Below, piece by piece: positions 57,196 through 64,000 of a DNA stretch of 64,000 nucleotides. The position numbers and the translations under genes are program-made. The DNA is from Pseudonocardia kujensis (GTDB lineage: Bacteria > Actinomycetota > Actinomycetes > Mycobacteriales > Pseudonocardiaceae). Location: the NCBI RefSeq assembly GCF_021283305.1, contig NZ_JAJSOK010000001.1:1-64000 (forward strand), read 5' to 3'. The notes beneath the pieces are model-generated. The model was not told the origin of the DNA. It did no database searches and saw only the letters and a list, made by a program, of their open reading frames with translations. Position 1 is the stretch's first letter, and every line of letters begins with the position of its first letter.

Positions 57196-58833
57196 ATGCA
57201 GCTGAACGGCATCCCTGCCAGTCCCGGGCGTGCGGGAGGGCGCGTCGTGCGCGTCGCCGACGCCCCCGGCGAGCCCCCGGTCGGGCCGGTTCCCACCGAT
57301 CCGGACATCGAAGCGGGCAGGATCGGACCCGCCGTGGCGCTCGTCTCGGCCCGCCTGCAGGCGCGCGCCGACGCGGCCGCGGGCGACGCGAAGGACGTCC
57401 TCGAGGCGACGATCACGATGGTCGGCGACCCCGCGCTGCTGGAGAACGCCGAGAACCTGGTGCGCGAGGGCGGCCGGCCGGCGCCGCGCGCGGTCTGGGA
57501 GGCCGCGAACACCTTCGCCGACATGCTCGCCGGCCTGGGCGGCTACATGGGCGAGCGGGCGACCGACGTCCGCGACGTCCGGGACCGGATCGTCGCCGAG
57601 CTCCAGGGCCTGCCCGCGCCGGGCGTGGCCGACCTGGCCGAGCCCGCCGTCCTCGTCGCCGCCGACCTCGCGCCCGCCGACACCGCCGGCCTGCGCCCGG
57701 GCATCGCGCTGGCGCTGGTGACCGAGCAGGGCGGGCCGACCAGCCACACCGCGATCCTCGCCCGCTCGCTCGGCATCCCCGCCGTCGTCGGGTGTGCCGG
57801 GGCGCGCGGGCTCGCCGACGGCGGGTACGTCGTGGTCGACGGCACCACCGGATCCGTCGACGAGGTCGGCTCGGCCGCGGAGGCGGCCGTGATCGTCGAC
57901 GCGGTCGAGGCGGTGGAGTGGGACGGCACCGGCCGGACCGCCGACGGGCACCTCGTCCCGCTGCTGGCCAACGTCGGCGACGCCGAGGGCGCCGTGGCCG
58001 CGGCCGAGCGCCGGGCGCAGGGCGTGGGCCTGTTCCGGACCGAGCTCGCCTTCCTGTCCGCGGCCGAGGAGCCCTCGGAGAGGCGCCAGCGCGAGGTCTA
58101 CGACGGCGTGCTGGGCGCCTTCGCCGGCAAGCCGGTCACGGCCCGGACACTCGACGCCGGCGCCGACAAGCCGTTGCCCTTCCTGACCCTCGACGGCGAG
58201 CCCAACCCGGCGCTGGGCGTGCGCGGCCTGCGGATCGCGCGGGTGCCCGGGATCGGGGCCGACGTCCTGGAGCGTCAGCTCGCCGGGCTGGCCGCGGCGG
58301 CGAAGGAGACCGGCGCGGAGCTGAAGGTGATGGCGCCCATGGTCGCCACGGCCGAGGAGGCGCGGTTCTTCGTGCAGCGCTGCCGGGCGCACGGGATCAC
58401 CAGCGCGGGCGTGATGATCGAGATCCCGGCGGCCGTACTGGTCGCGCGGGAGATCATGGCCGAGGTGGACTTCGTGTCCGTGGGCACCAACGACCTGGCC
58501 CAGTACCTGTTCGCCGCGGACCGCCAGTCCGGCCCGGTCGCCGCACTCAACGACCCGTGGCAGCCCGCGCTGCTCCGGCTGGTCCGGATGCTCGGCGAGG
58601 CCTCCGCGGAGACCGGGGTGCCGGTCGGGGTGTGCGGCGAGGCCGCCGCCGATCCCGCGCTCGCGCCGGTGCTGGTGGGCCTGGGCGTCGCGACGCTCTC
58701 GATGGGCTCCGGCGCGCTCGCCGCCGTCGGCGCCGCGCTCGCCGGGCTCACCCTGGAGGAGTGCCGGGCGAGGGCGGCCGCCGCCTGCGCCGCGTCCGAC
58801 CCGACGGCCGCGCGCCAGGCCGTCCGTCCCTGA
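57196..58833 (+). CDS. ptsI: PTS enzyme I (phosphoenolpyruvate-protein phosphotransferase)
   Basis: The 545-residue cytosolic enzyme takes phosphate from PEP to HPr. Active-site H184 (GGPTSHTAILAR), the PEP-binding region (GLFRTELAFL, NPALGVRGLR, MIEIPAAVLVA) and C480 (GVCGEAAADP) are all present. ATG at 57196 is chosen with GGGAG upstream. It is divergent from fruR-fruK-EIIA-EIIBC-ptsH, so the whole PTS is contained within 6 kb, and fructose induction probably controls both arms. Confidence 0.96.
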   Translation: MQLNGIPASPGRAGGRVVRVADAPGEPPVGPVPTDPDIEAGRIGPAVALVSARLQARADAAAGDAKDVLEATITMVGDPALLENAENLVREGGRPAPRAVWEAANTFADMLAGLGGYMGERATDVRDVRDRIVAELQGLPAPGVADLAEPAVLVAADLAPADTAGLRPGIALALVTEQGGPTSHTAILARSLGIPAVVGCAGARGLADGGYVVVDGTTGSVDEVGSAAEAAVIVDAVEAVEWDGTGRTADGHLVPLLANVGDAEGAVAAAERRAQGVGLFRTELAFLSAAEEPSERRQREVYDGVLGAFAGKPVTARTLDAGADKPLPFLTLDGEPNPALGVRGLRIARVPGIGADVLERQLAGLAAAAKETGAELKVMAPMVATAEEARFFVQRCRAHGITSAGVMIEIPAAVLVAREIMAEVDFVSVGTNDLAQYLFAADRQSGPVAALNDPWQPALLRLVRMLGEASAETGVPVGVCGEAAADPALAPVLVGLGVATLSMGSGALAAVGAALAGLTLEECRARAAAACAASDPTAARQAVRP

Positions 58834-58860
58834 TCGGGCGGTCCTCGCGCACGAGCGGGA

Positions 58861-59166
58861 TCAGCGCGGGTGCTTGCGCGGGCGGCCGGGACGGCGCTTC
58901 ACGGGCACGACCACGCCCTCCTGGAAGATCTCGCCGCCCCACACGCCCCACGGCTCGCGCCGGCGCAGCGCCCCGGCCAGGCATCCGGCCCGCATGGGGC
59001 AGCCCCGGCACGCGGCCTTGGCGCGGTCGAGGTCGGCGGGGTCGTCGGCGAACCACAGCCCGGCGCCGGGTCCGTGGCAGGGCAGCTCGGCGGCGGGGAG
59101 ATCCGCGGGCCCGGCTGCCCTCCCCTCGGCAGCCGGCCCCGCGAGCACGCCCGCGATCGTCCTCAC
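58861..59166 (-). CDS. whiB7: WhiB7-type iron-sulfur transcription factor
   Basis: The 101-residue protein has the four [4Fe-4S] cysteines (C30, C53, C56, C62), the EPWGVWGGEIF turn and a C-terminal AT-hook (RPGRPRK, 92-98) that defines the WhiB7 branch. WhiB7 binds sigma-A and AT-rich promoter elements and switches on intrinsic antibiotic resistance. GTG at 59166 gives a normal length; the frame stays open far upstream without similarity. The 400-base leader with hairpins fits the attenuation control known for whiB7 genes. Confidence 0.92.
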   Translation of the reverse strand: MRTIAGVLAGPAAEGRAAGPADLPAAELPCHGPGAGLWFADDPADLDRAKAACRGCPMRAGCLAGALRRREPWGVWGGEIFQEGVVVPVKRRPGRPRKHPR

Positions 59167-59566
59167 TTCCGTGCACCCCCACGATCGCCGGACCTCCGGC
59201 CCCCCGGCCGGAGTTGCCACTGCGCCCCTCGCCCTCCCCCCGGCCGGTGGGACCGGGCGCGCACTCGTCGAACGACGCCTCCCGGACGGTCCACCGGCCA
59301 CCGCACTCGGTGACGAGGGGCGCAGCAGCACGGGGACCACCCTGCCGCCTGTCGCCCGTGCGCGGATCCGGAGAAAATCCCCATCCGGCTCACCGGATCC
59401 CCTAGGGGTTCCGGCCGCGGATCCCTGTTGTGTCGCGTGCCCACCTCTCTCTGACTCCGTCGGGCGGCCAGATGTGACGGTCCTGGCCGGAGAAGTCGTC
59501 GCGCGGTCTCCGGCCGGCGAACACGGGAGGTCGTCGGAGCGCGGCACGGGCGATAGCGTCGCCGGC
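59167..59566 (-). promoter_or_regulatory. whiB7 leader region, gene-free, with hairpins
   Basis: This 400-base stretch has no protein-like gene. On the whiB7 strand it holds an 8-bp inverted repeat GGATCCGG/CCGGATCC (59364-59371 with 59393-59400), a CCCCTAGGGG palindrome (59399-59408), and a hairpin CTCCGGCC-loop-GGCCGGAG (59194-59213) 28 bases before the GTG. An ORF in another frame (from about 59384) ends at a TGA overlapping that GTG. The arrangement fits a transcription-attenuation leader with a regulatory ORF. The -10 for the divergent SDR, TAGCGT, is at 59554-59559. Confidence 0.55.
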
Positions 59567-60421
59567 ATGGTCGATCACGACGCTCCTCCCGTCGCCCTCG
59601 TCACCGGCGGGGGCAGCGGGATCGGGCGCGCCACCGTGGCCCGGCTGCGTGCCGCGGGCTGGTCGGTGCTGCTCGCCGACCTCAACCCGGAGACCGGCCC
59701 GCGCGCGGCCGCCGAGCTCGGCGCGGCCTTCGAGCGGGTCGACGTGGCGGAGGAGGCGCAGGTCGAGGCGGCGGTCGCGCGGTGCGTCGCCGAGTACGGC
59801 CGGCTCGACGCCGTGGTCAACAACGCCGGCGTGGGCGGGGCGTTCGGCGCGCTCACCGACATCGACGTCGCCGACTGGGACTACACCTTCGCGGTGCTGG
59901 CCCGGGGCGTGTTCCTCGGCGTCAAGCACGGGGCACGCGCGATGCGGGCGGCCGGGCGCGGCGGGGCGATCGTCAACGTCGCCTCGATCGCGGCCTACGG
60001 CGGCGGGGCCGGGCCGCAGGCCTACTCCGCGGCCAAGGCGGCGGTGCTGAACCTGACCCGGGTCGCGGCCGCCGAGCTGGCGGAAGACCGGATCCGGGTC
60101 AACGCGGTCTGCCCCGGCGTGATCGCGACGCCGCTGGTCGGCCGGGATCCGGCGCGCGCGCTCGACGGGGTGCAGCCGTGGCCGGAGGTGGGCCGGCCCG
60201 AGGACGTCGCCGAGGTGATCGCCTTCCTCTGCGACGACGGGGCGCGGTTCGTGACCGGCGAGGAGATCACGGTCGACGGCGGGCTCACCGCTGCCGGCCC
60301 GCGCATCCACGCGGCCTACGGCGGCGACCCCCGCGCCCGCGGCCTGACCGGAGTGAACCGCGGGACGACGGGCGAACCCCCGACCATCCGCTCCGGTCCG
60401 GACGGACGTCGAACGCCGTAG
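59567..60421 (+). CDS. Short-chain dehydrogenase/reductase
   Basis: The 284-residue classical SDR has TGGGSGIGRATVARL (NAD(P) loop), NNAGV, NVASIAAYGGGAGPQAYSAAKAA (Ser, and Tyr/Lys of the Y-x-x-x-K triad) and DGGLTAAG near the C-terminus. A charged tail of about 35 residues follows the fold. It resembles glucose/3-oxoacyl reductase-type or mycofactocin-independent SDRs; the substrate is unknown. ATG at 59567 is leaderless (TAGCGT seven bases upstream). It is divergent from whiB7. Confidence 0.88.
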   Translation: MVDHDAPPVALVTGGGSGIGRATVARLRAAGWSVLLADLNPETGPRAAAELGAAFERVDVAEEAQVEAAVARCVAEYGRLDAVVNNAGVGGAFGALTDIDVADWDYTFAVLARGVFLGVKHGARAMRAAGRGGAIVNVASIAAYGGGAGPQAYSAAKAAVLNLTRVAAAELAEDRIRVNAVCPGVIATPLVGRDPARALDGVQPWPEVGRPEDVAEVIAFLCDDGARFVTGEEITVDGGLTAAGPRIHAAYGGDPRARGLTGVNRGTTGEPPTIRSGPDGRRTP

Positions 60422-60765
60422 CGCCGAGGTGATCGCCGTCGGCTGCGGCGCCGGCTGCGCGGGTAGCCGTGAGCGCAGCGGACGCGAAGGACGCCGGACG
60501 GGCATCGTCCCCGCGCTCGCATGATCGCTGTCTGCGTGCAGAGACTGTTCCGCGAGGAGCCTCGAGCGCGCAGCGGATCGGCGATCGTGGTCCGTCCTCG
60601 GCGCCGTCCGCTGCTGGAGCGCCGGCGGTTCAGAGCCGATCACCATGTCCGCGGCCGGCGCGCCCGCGGCCGCACGGTCACCGCCGGGTGGCACGGCGGA
60701 GCGCAGAGGAACACCTCGGCTGTGGCTGGTGGGTGAAAGGCCGACGCCGGTGAGCGTCGGCGGGC
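60422..60765. other. Gene-free stretch after the SDR
   Basis: I see no credible gene, tRNA or repeat array in these 344 bases. Short open frames on the plus strand (60469-60753 and 60521-60736) are Arg/Ala-rich and show no family pattern. Near the end is a terminator-like hairpin (60741-60760). The stretch may be the remnant of a lost gene. Confidence 0.5.
60741..60760. terminator. Hairpin after the ArsR gene
   Basis: CCGACGC (60741-60747) pairs with GCGTCGG (60754-60760) around a six-base loop, just past the ArsR stop at 60766. Confidence 0.5.
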
Positions 60766-61083
60766 TCAGGCGGTGACCGCCGCCTGCCCCAGCGCTTCGG
60801 TGAGCAGCGCGCGGACGTGCGCGCTCTCGGCGGTGTAGTAGATGTACGTGCCCTCGCGGCGGCCCTCGACGAGGCCGGCGAGCCGCAGCTTGGCCAGGTG
60901 CTGGCTCACCGCCGTGGGGGCCGCGCCGACCAGCTCCGCGAGGCAGGCCACCGAGGTCTCGCCCTGCAGCAGGGCCCAGAGGATCTTGATCCGGGTGGGG
61001 TCGGCGAGCAGTCGCAGCGAGTCGGCCGCCCGGCGGACCTCCTGCTCGGACGGCATCGCGAAGTCGGGGATGCCCTCGTGCAC
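60766..61083 (-). CDS. ArsR/SmtB-family metal-sensing repressor
   Basis: The 105-residue winged helix has the ArsR core [64 protein letters not shown] (residues about 19-82). A likely metal site lies in the last helix (ESAHVRALL) plus the Cys at VACLAEL. The sensed metal (Zn, Co, Cd) cannot be fixed. The GTG at 61083 is followed by His-Glu. It is divergent from the P-type ATPase, with an inverted repeat between them, so repression of the pump until metal binds is the expected logic. Confidence 0.9.
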   Translation of the reverse strand: MHEGIPDFAMPSEQEVRRAADSLRLLADPTRIKILWALLQGETSVACLAELVGAAPTAVSQHLAKLRLAGLVEGRREGTYIYYTAESAHVRALLTEALGQAAVTA

Positions 61084-61096
61084 GCCGCGAGTCTAG

Positions 61097-61126
61097 CGAA
61101 CATCTGAGCGACCGTGCAGGTGTTCG
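61097..61126. promoter_or_regulatory. ArsR operator candidate
   Basis: CGAACATCTG (61097-61106) and CAGGTGTTCG (61117-61126) form a 10-bp inverted repeat with one mismatch around a 10-base centre, as in ArsR/SmtB operators. A related half-site (CAGGTATGTTC) lies at about 61165-61175 by the ATPase start. Confidence 0.6.
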
Positions 61127-61181
61127 GCTCACTCTCCGTCTGGGTGCGTATCTTCGTGCATGCGCAGGTATGTTCTCAGGC

Positions 61182-63149
61182 ATGCTGTCCCTGCCCGAGG
61201 TGCGGAGCGCCGCGCTGGCCCTGCTCTTCTTCGCCGCCGCCGTGCCCGCCGACCTGCTCGGGGCGCCGTGGCCGCTCGTCGCCCTGCTCTACGCGGCCTG
61301 CTACGTCACGGGCGGATGGGAACCGGCCTGGTCCGGCCTGCGGGCGCTGCGCGAGCGGACCCTCGACGTCGACCTGCTGATGATCGTCGCGGCCCTCGGC
61401 GCCGCCGCGATCGGCCAGCATCTCGACGGGGCGCTGCTGATCGTCATCTTCGCGAGCTCGGGCGCCTTGGAGGCGGTGATGACCGCCCGCACCCGCGCGA
61501 GCATCACCGGCCTCCTCGACCTGGCGCCGGAGACCGCCCGCCGGCTCGTCGACGGTCGGGAGGAGCAGGTCCGGGCAGCCGACCTCGTGGTCGGGGACGA
61601 GGTCGTCGTGCGGCCGGGCGAGAAGATCCCCGCCGACGGCACGGTCCGCGACGGCGCCACCGAGGTCGACGCCTCCACCCTCACCGGCGAGCCGCTGCCG
61701 GTGCGCCGCGGTCCCGGCGACCGGGTCTTCGCAGGCACGCTCAACGGCACCGGGACGGTGCGCGTGCGGGTCGGGCGGGACCCGGCGGAGACGGTGGTGG
61801 CCGGGATCGCCGCGCAGGTCGAGCGCGCGGCCGAGACGAAGTCGCGCCGGCAGCTGTTCGTCGAGCGGGTCGAGCAGCGCTACTCGGTGGTGGTCGTGGT
61901 GGCCGCCCTCGTGCTGCTGGTCGTGCCGCTGCTCGCCGGCGCCGACTTCCGGGAGACCCTGCTCCGCGCCATGACCTTCATGATCGTCGCGTCGCCCTGC
62001 GCGGTGGTGCTCGCGACGATGCCGCCGCTGCTCGCGGCGGTCGCGGTCGCGGGCCGGCGGGGGGTGCTGCTCAAGGACGCCGGCGTGGTCGAGGCGCTGG
62101 CGGAGGTCGACGCGGTCGCCCTGGACAAGACCGGCACCGTCACCCGTGGCCGCCCGGAGGTCCGCGCCGTCGAGCCCCACGACGGCCGCTCCGCCGACGA
62201 GCTGCTCGCCCTCGCCGCCGCGGTGGAGGAGGGCTCGGAGCACGTGCTGGGCCGCGCGGTCGTCGCCGAGGCCCGCCGCCGTGCCCTGCGCCTCCCCGGG
62301 GTCCGCGACTTCGCCGCGCTGCCCGGCGAGGGCGTGCGGGCGGTGCTGGTGCCCGTCGTGACCGAGGGGGAGGCGGGCTCGTCCTTCGAGGAAGGGAGCC
62401 CGGGGGCCGTCGTCACGGTCGGTCGGCCGACCGGCGGCGAGGTGCGGGAGCGGGTCGCCGCGGTGGAGCGCGAGGGCCACACCGCGGTCGTGGTCCGCGT
62501 CGACGACGTCCCGGTCGGGCTGCTCGTCCTGGCCGACGAGGTCCGCCCCGGCGCCGCCGGGGCGATCGCGGCCGTCGCGCGGGCCGTCGCCCCGCCCGTC
62601 CTGCTCACCGGCGACGCCGCGGGGCCGGCCCGACTGGTCGGCCAGCGGATCGGGGTCGACGCGGTCCGGGCCGGGCTGCTGCCCGCCGACAAGGCCGCGG
62701 CCGTCGAGGAGCTCGAGCGCGGCGGCCGGCGCGTGCTCGCCGCCGGCGACGGCCTCAACGACGCCCCGCTGCTGGCGACCGCGCACGTCGGGCTGGCCGT
62801 CGGCGAGGGCGCCGGCACGCTGTCGGTCGAGGCGGCGGACGGCGTGCTGCTGCGGGACCCGCTCGGCGCCCTCGCCCCGCTGGCCGGGCTGGCCCGCCGC
62901 GCCCGCCGGATCGCGCGGGCCAACCTGGCGTTCGCCGCGGCCGTCATCGCCGGGCTGGTGACCTGGGACCTGGTCGGGACCCTGCCGCTGGCCCTGGGGG
63001 TGGCCGGACACGAGCTGTCCACGGTGCTCGTGTGCCTGAACGGGCTGCGCCTGCTGCTGCGGCCGGGTTGGCCGGGGTCAGAGCGCGGTGAGCGCCGTGA
63101 GCGCCATGCGGCGGAGCAGCCCGGCGACCTCGTCGGGAGCCGCGCGTGA
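61182..63149 (+). CDS. P1B-type heavy-metal-transporting ATPase
   Basis: The 655-residue pump has about eight helices, the actuator TGE ([10 protein letters not shown]), membrane SPC ([14 protein letters not shown]), phosphorylation [15 protein letters not shown] and a last-helix HELST motif ([17 protein letters not shown]). SPC plus a His-Glu motif in the last helix fits the P1B-4 group (Co/Fe/Zn; CtpD/CtpJ type). There is no N-terminal metal-binding domain. ATG at 61182 is chosen because TATGTT ends seven bases upstream; an ATG at 61170 lies within that -10. The 3' end overlaps the convergent TetR gene by 72 bases. It is divergent from its likely ArsR repressor. Confidence 0.9.
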   Translation: MLSLPEVRSAALALLFFAAAVPADLLGAPWPLVALLYAACYVTGGWEPAWSGLRALRERTLDVDLLMIVAALGAAAIGQHLDGALLIVIFASSGALEAVMTARTRASITGLLDLAPETARRLVDGREEQVRAADLVVGDEVVVRPGEKIPADGTVRDGATEVDASTLTGEPLPVRRGPGDRVFAGTLNGTGTVRVRVGRDPAETVVAGIAAQVERAAETKSRRQLFVERVEQRYSVVVVVAALVLLVVPLLAGADFRETLLRAMTFMIVASPCAVVLATMPPLLAAVAVAGRRGVLLKDAGVVEALAEVDAVALDKTGTVTRGRPEVRAVEPHDGRSADELLALAAAVEEGSEHVLGRAVVAEARRRALRLPGVRDFAALPGEGVRAVLVPVVTEGEAGSSFEEGSPGAVVTVGRPTGGEVRERVAAVEREGHTAVVVRVDDVPVGLLVLADEVRPGAAGAIAAVARAVAPPVLLTGDAAGPARLVGQRIGVDAVRAGLLPADKAAAVEELERGGRRVLAAGDGLNDAPLLATAHVGLAVGEGAGTLSVEAADGVLLRDPLGALAPLAGLARRARRIARANLAFAAAVIAGLVTWDLVGTLPLALGVAGHELSTVLVCLNGLRLLLRPGWPGSERGERRERHAAEQPGDLVGSRA

Positions 63150-63650
63150 CCCGCTGTGCGGGGTCGAGTTGAGCAGGCCGAACGTGCCGTGCGCGGCCAC
63201 CCGGGCGGCGTCGGGGTCGAGCCCGGGGTGCAGCCGGCGCAGCGTGTCGACCCAGATCTCGACGTAGGTGCGCTGCAGCCGCCGCACCCGGCGTCGGTCG
63301 CCCTCGGGCAGGTTGTCGAGGTCGCGGTCCTGCACCACGATCAGCTCCGGCTCGCGCAGCGCGAAGTCCAGCTGGAAGTCGACGAGCGCGGCCAGCACCT
63401 CGTCCGGGTCGCCCGTCGCCCGCTCGCGCCCGCCCGCGAGCAGTCGCTCGCTGATGTCCACGAGCAGCTCGGCGAGCAGCGCCTCCTTGCCCGGGAAGTG
63501 CCGGTAGAGCGCCGGCCCGCTGACCCCGACGGCGGCCCCCAGCTCGGCGATGCTCACCCCGTGGAAGCCGTGCCGGGCGAAGAGGACGGCGGCGGTGCGG
63601 AGGATCTGCTCCCGCCGGGAGGGTGCGTTGTCGACCCGCGGCGCCGCCAT
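63078..63650 (-). CDS. TetR-family regulator
   Basis: The 190-residue protein has the TetR helix-turn-helix ([50 protein letters not shown], residues 13-61) and a C-terminal domain of the fatty-acid/TetR_C type with [28 protein letters not shown] at 63650 is leaderless: TACGCT ends six bases upstream. An inverted repeat GGTTA-N8-TAACC (63672-63689) farther upstream is an operator candidate. It overlaps the ATPase 3' end by 72 bases. Target genes are not obvious. Confidence 0.88.
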   Translation of the reverse strand: MAAPRVDNAPSRREQILRTAAVLFARHGFHGVSIAELGAAVGVSGPALYRHFPGKEALLAELLVDISERLLAGGRERATGDPDEVLAALVDFQLDFALREPELIVVQDRDLDNLPEGDRRRVRRLQRTYVEIWVDTLRRLHPGLDPDAARVAAHGTFGLLNSTPHSGSRAAPDEVAGLLRRMALTALTAL

Positions 63651-63671
63651 CGGGCCAGCGTAGCGCCTCCG

Positions 63672-63689
63672 GGTTAACGTCCGCTAACC
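63672..63689. promoter_or_regulatory. TetR operator candidate upstream of the 63650 gene
   Basis: GGTTA (63672-63676) and TAACC (63685-63689) are inverted around eight bases, 10 bases upstream of that gene's -10 TACGCT (minus, 63662-63657). It also lies 76 bases before the divergent membrane protein. Confidence 0.45.
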
Positions 63690-63765
63690 ACTCGCGCCGA
63701 AGGGCCCCGTCCCGCACGCCCACGTCTCAGCCCCGGCACAGGACGCGCCACCTACCCTGGTCCGC

Positions 63766-64000
63766 ATGGCCCGCGACCCGGACCCGGACCCCGCCGCGGG
63801 GTCCGGTGCTGCCCGGGAGCGGTCGTCGGGCCCGTTCGGCGGGCTGCGGGACCGGCTGCGCGCACGGCTCGGCGTCCGGACGACCACGGCACTGGCCGCG
63901 GCGCTCACCGTCGGGGTCGTGCTGCTGGTGGCCGGGGCGATCCTGGTCCTCGGGCTGAACGCGCTGCTGCGGATGCAGCTGGTCAACACCGCCACGCAGC
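63766..64000 (+). CDS. Membrane protein N-terminus, probable sensor histidine kinase (partial)
   Basis: Only 78 codons are in the window. A charged N-terminus (residues 1-33, DRLRARLGVRTTTALAAAL) leads into one hydrophobic helix (about 38-67), then LLRMQLVNTATQ at the edge. This layout is common in actinobacterial sensor histidine kinases, but no kinase motif is visible. ATG at 63766 is leaderless (TACCCT seven bases upstream). It is divergent from the TetR gene. Confidence 0.5.
   Translation, partial: MARDPDPDPAAGSGAARERSSGPFGGLRDRLRARLGVRTTTALAAALTVGVVLLVAGAILVLGLNALLRMQLVNTATQ

Noticed and set aside
60469-60753. 94-residue plus-strand ORF in the stretch after the SDR
   Set aside because: Arg/Ser/Ala-rich with no family pattern, overlapped by another equally open frame, no ribosome site; treated as non-coding.

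Overview
The window reads as chromosome of a very GC-rich actinobacterium. GTG starts are common, stop/start overlaps of the ATGA and GTGA type are frequent, and a TANNNT -10 element 6-8 bases before the start codon (leaderless mRNA) recurs. Lineage-typical genes include a WhiB7-type regulator, an F420/LLM oxidoreductase, an EphD-like hydrolase-reductase fusion, and a block matching the mycobacterial fadE5-fadA2-fabG4-htdX cluster. No mycolate or capsule island, rRNA or tRNA is visible. A Pseudonocardiales-like source is my inference and is not proven by the sequence.

Layout. 1-9.7 kb: small metabolic and transport genes in divergent regulator/target pairs (MOSC start, thpR, LLM oxidoreductase, membrane protein/MarR, peptide transporter, Gfo/Idh/MocA oxidoreductase, DUF1772/AraC, MFS, DUF2332). 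9.8-12.7 kb: a bifunctional-nuclease family gene, then an FAD monooxygenase whose C-terminus is built from a 30-bp tandem repeat, facing an unusual fused GntR-TetR regulator. 12.8-17.4 kb: a tight three-gene operon (BcsA-like GT2 synthase, HlyD-like membrane protein, GH81 endo-beta-1,3-glucanase lipoprotein) that looks like a secreted beta-glucan synthesis system. 17.4-26 kb: an ABC exporter behind a MerR-type promoter, an alpha/beta hydrolase, folD behind a ZTP riboswitch, a carotenoid-cleavage operon under a PadR regulator, and a Bcr/CflA-type MFS exporter.

26-33 kb: the EphD-like fusion, then a two-gene cassette (D-threonine-aldolase-like enzyme plus DapC-like aminotransferase) bracketed by two arrays of a 41-bp-period palindromic repeat, then an FdhF/YdeP-type molybdoenzyme. 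33-40 kb: XRE regulator/methionine aminopeptidase pair, DoxX/TetR pair, two acyl-CoA synthetases, a HAD phosphatase and a TPR protein. 40-42 kb: a threonine-rich membrane protein coupled to a GH18 lipoprotein. 42-48.5 kb: fadE5-, TetR-, fadA2-, fabG4- and htdX-like genes, with duplicated translation-initiation segments ahead of fadA2 and fabG4.

48.5-53 kb: a membrane adenylate cyclase and PEP carboxylase, with a 21-base G run behind the latter. 53-59 kb: a complete fructose phosphotransferase system (HPr, EIIBC, EIIA, FruK, DeoR regulator, divergent EI). 59-64 kb: whiB7-like gene with a 400-base leader, an SDR, an ArsR/P1B-ATPase metal pair, a TetR gene and the first part of a membrane protein.

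The most noteworthy items are the GT2-HlyD-GH81 operon, the paired 41-bp-period arrays, the micro-ORF cascade before fabG4, the ZTP riboswitch, the MerR-style promoter, the coding 30-bp repeat, and the pervasive leaderless-promoter signature.
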